Part shown: piece by piece, positions 63,397-64,000 of the stretch
Layout: every line of letters begins with the position of its first letter
How positions within the stretch are numbered: position 1 is the stretch's first letter
Source of the DNA: Chryseobacterium sp. R2A-55
GTDB lineage: Bacteria > Bacteroidota > Bacteroidia > Flavobacteriales > Weeksellaceae
Direction of reading: 5' to 3'
DNA length: 64,000 nt
NCBI RefSeq assembly: GCF_021401085.1
Contig: NZ_JACBFP010000003.1
Span: 176,315-240,314 of the forward strand
Notes under the pieces: model-generated
Database searches by the model: none
What the model was told of the DNA's origin: nothing
What the model saw: the letters and a program-made list of their open reading frames with translations, nothing else
Program-made: the position numbers and the translations under genes

Positions 63397-63672
63397 TTAA
63401 AGATTCAAATCCTCTAAAAAGAAGAAAAAATGTACATGATTGAAGCTGAAATTTCTTTTCTAGGCCACGTTGTGCTAACAACCACAATTAATTAGATTTA
63501 ACTCAAATAAAGACCACTTCAAAATTAAGTAACAAATTCGGATTTTGTTTACAGAAAATGACAACGGGAATTGAAATATATAGAGAAATGGTGACGAAAA
63601 CAAGCAAATAACGTACTGCGACTGTAAAGACCAAATACAATCAAACTATTTTCTGCGCAAGGAAAAATGAAA
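63397..63672. other. Gene-poor region next to the rRNA operon
   Basis: No ORF or RNA gene found in this stretch or in 62867-63138. Only AT-rich spacer sequence is visible, with the rRNA operon terminator at the right. Confidence 0.4.
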
Positions 63673-63710
63673 CAAAAAAAATCCCCAACCACTTTGTGGT
63701 TGGGGATTTT
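63673..63710 (-). terminator. rRNA operon terminator
   Basis: ATCCCCAACCAC pairs with GTGGTTGGGGAT around TTT; on the minus strand it is followed by eight T. It directly follows the 5S gene. Confidence 0.9.
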
Positions 63711-63718
63711 GAAAAAAA

Positions 63719-63828
<110 letters not shown>

Positions 63829-63895
63829 TATATAGACGGTAAAGTGTGGTCACAAAGAGCAAACCTTTAGCACGCCTTCCGGCGCCCAATCAGGC

Positions 63896-64000
63896 AATAA
63901 ATCTACGGGTAATTAGTACTGCTCGGCTATGCCGTTGCCGGCTTTACACCTGCAGCCTATCAACGTGGTCATCTCCCACGACCCTTAAAAGATGTCTCAT
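63896..64000 (-). rRNA. rrl: 23S ribosomal RNA, 3' end (cut by window end)
   Basis: Minus-strand sequence GGTCGTGGGAGATGACCACG, TTGATAGGCTGCAGGTGTAA and GAGCAGTACTAATTACCCG is the conserved 3' end of Bacteroidota 23S rRNA. About 67 nt separate it from 5S. The 3' boundary is approximate. Confidence 0.92.

Overview
The window is AT-rich bacterial chromosome from a member of the Bacteroidota, most likely class Flavobacteriia, family Weeksellaceae (Chryseobacterium/Kaistella-like; the genus is inference). Four things support this. (1) Many genes are preceded by the Bacteroidota promoter signature TAnnTTTG, several with a TTG or TTTG box about 19-20 nt further upstream, and Shine-Dalgarno sequences are weak or absent. 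(2) At least five products carry type IX secretion system (T9SS) C-terminal sorting domains, and a PorZ homologue is present. (3) There are families typical of this group: DUF2480, DUF4403, DUF4407, a START-like protein and a RibB with a degenerate RibA domain. (4) The tRNA genes do not encode CCA. Most of the window is ordinary core genome, with no prophage, IS element, integron or CRISPR array. || Layout. 0-9 kb: uvrC (cut by the window edge), hutH, gcvT, dapA, then an operon holding a 5'-nucleotidase split into two genes in reversed order, porZ (T9SS attachment complex) and recO. 9-16 kb: rpsO, panC, a Lys-Leu-Lys tRNA array, aroK, an S4-domain protein, a lipoprotein, a GlsB-type membrane protein and pnp with a leader hairpin. 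15.8-21.7 kb: a tyrosine phenol-lyase-like enzyme, an accessory-looking pair (exported lysozyme-like protein plus a patatin-like phospholipase with a central membrane hairpin), a YbhN-like membrane protein and panD. 22-25 kb: HU, pdxH, YqgE/AlgH, a class IV aminotransferase homologue that has lost its PLP lysine, and a START-like protein. 25.5-28 kb: rplKAJL, isolated from both nusG and rpoBC. || 28-36 kb: T9SS cargo, a polytopic membrane protein, a glycine-zipper lipoprotein, tRNA-Cys, RDD, DUF4403 and a luciferase-like oxidoreductase. 36.5-46.5 kb: ribBA, sdhCAB, comEC, lpxB, a decayed toxin-antitoxin locus, DUF2480 and DUF937. 46.6-57 kb: guaB, more T9SS cargo, an OFA-type transporter, the nirK / formylglycine-type lipoprotein / SCO group (periplasmic copper nitrite reduction), an exported phage-tail-collar-like protein paired with T9SS cargo, DUF4407 and ruvC. 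57-64 kb: an outer-membrane receptor-like beta-barrel, nadD with DUF3817, a BamA/TamA-like barrel, a gene-poor stretch, and the 3' end of an rRNA operon (23S then 5S, minus strand). || Cell-surface biology is a common thread: T9SS machinery and cargo, lipoproteins, barrels and lipid A synthesis. The most unusual signals are regulatory: a three-copy operator-like array inside an inverted repeat (about 28.0 kb), a three-copy ATTAACAAAAA array (17.6 kb), two candidate leaderless DNA-repair genes (uvrC, ruvC), and a terminator lying directly on a start codon (32.3 kb). The lysozyme-like/patatin pair and the collar/T9SS pair are the best candidates for undescribed functional units.
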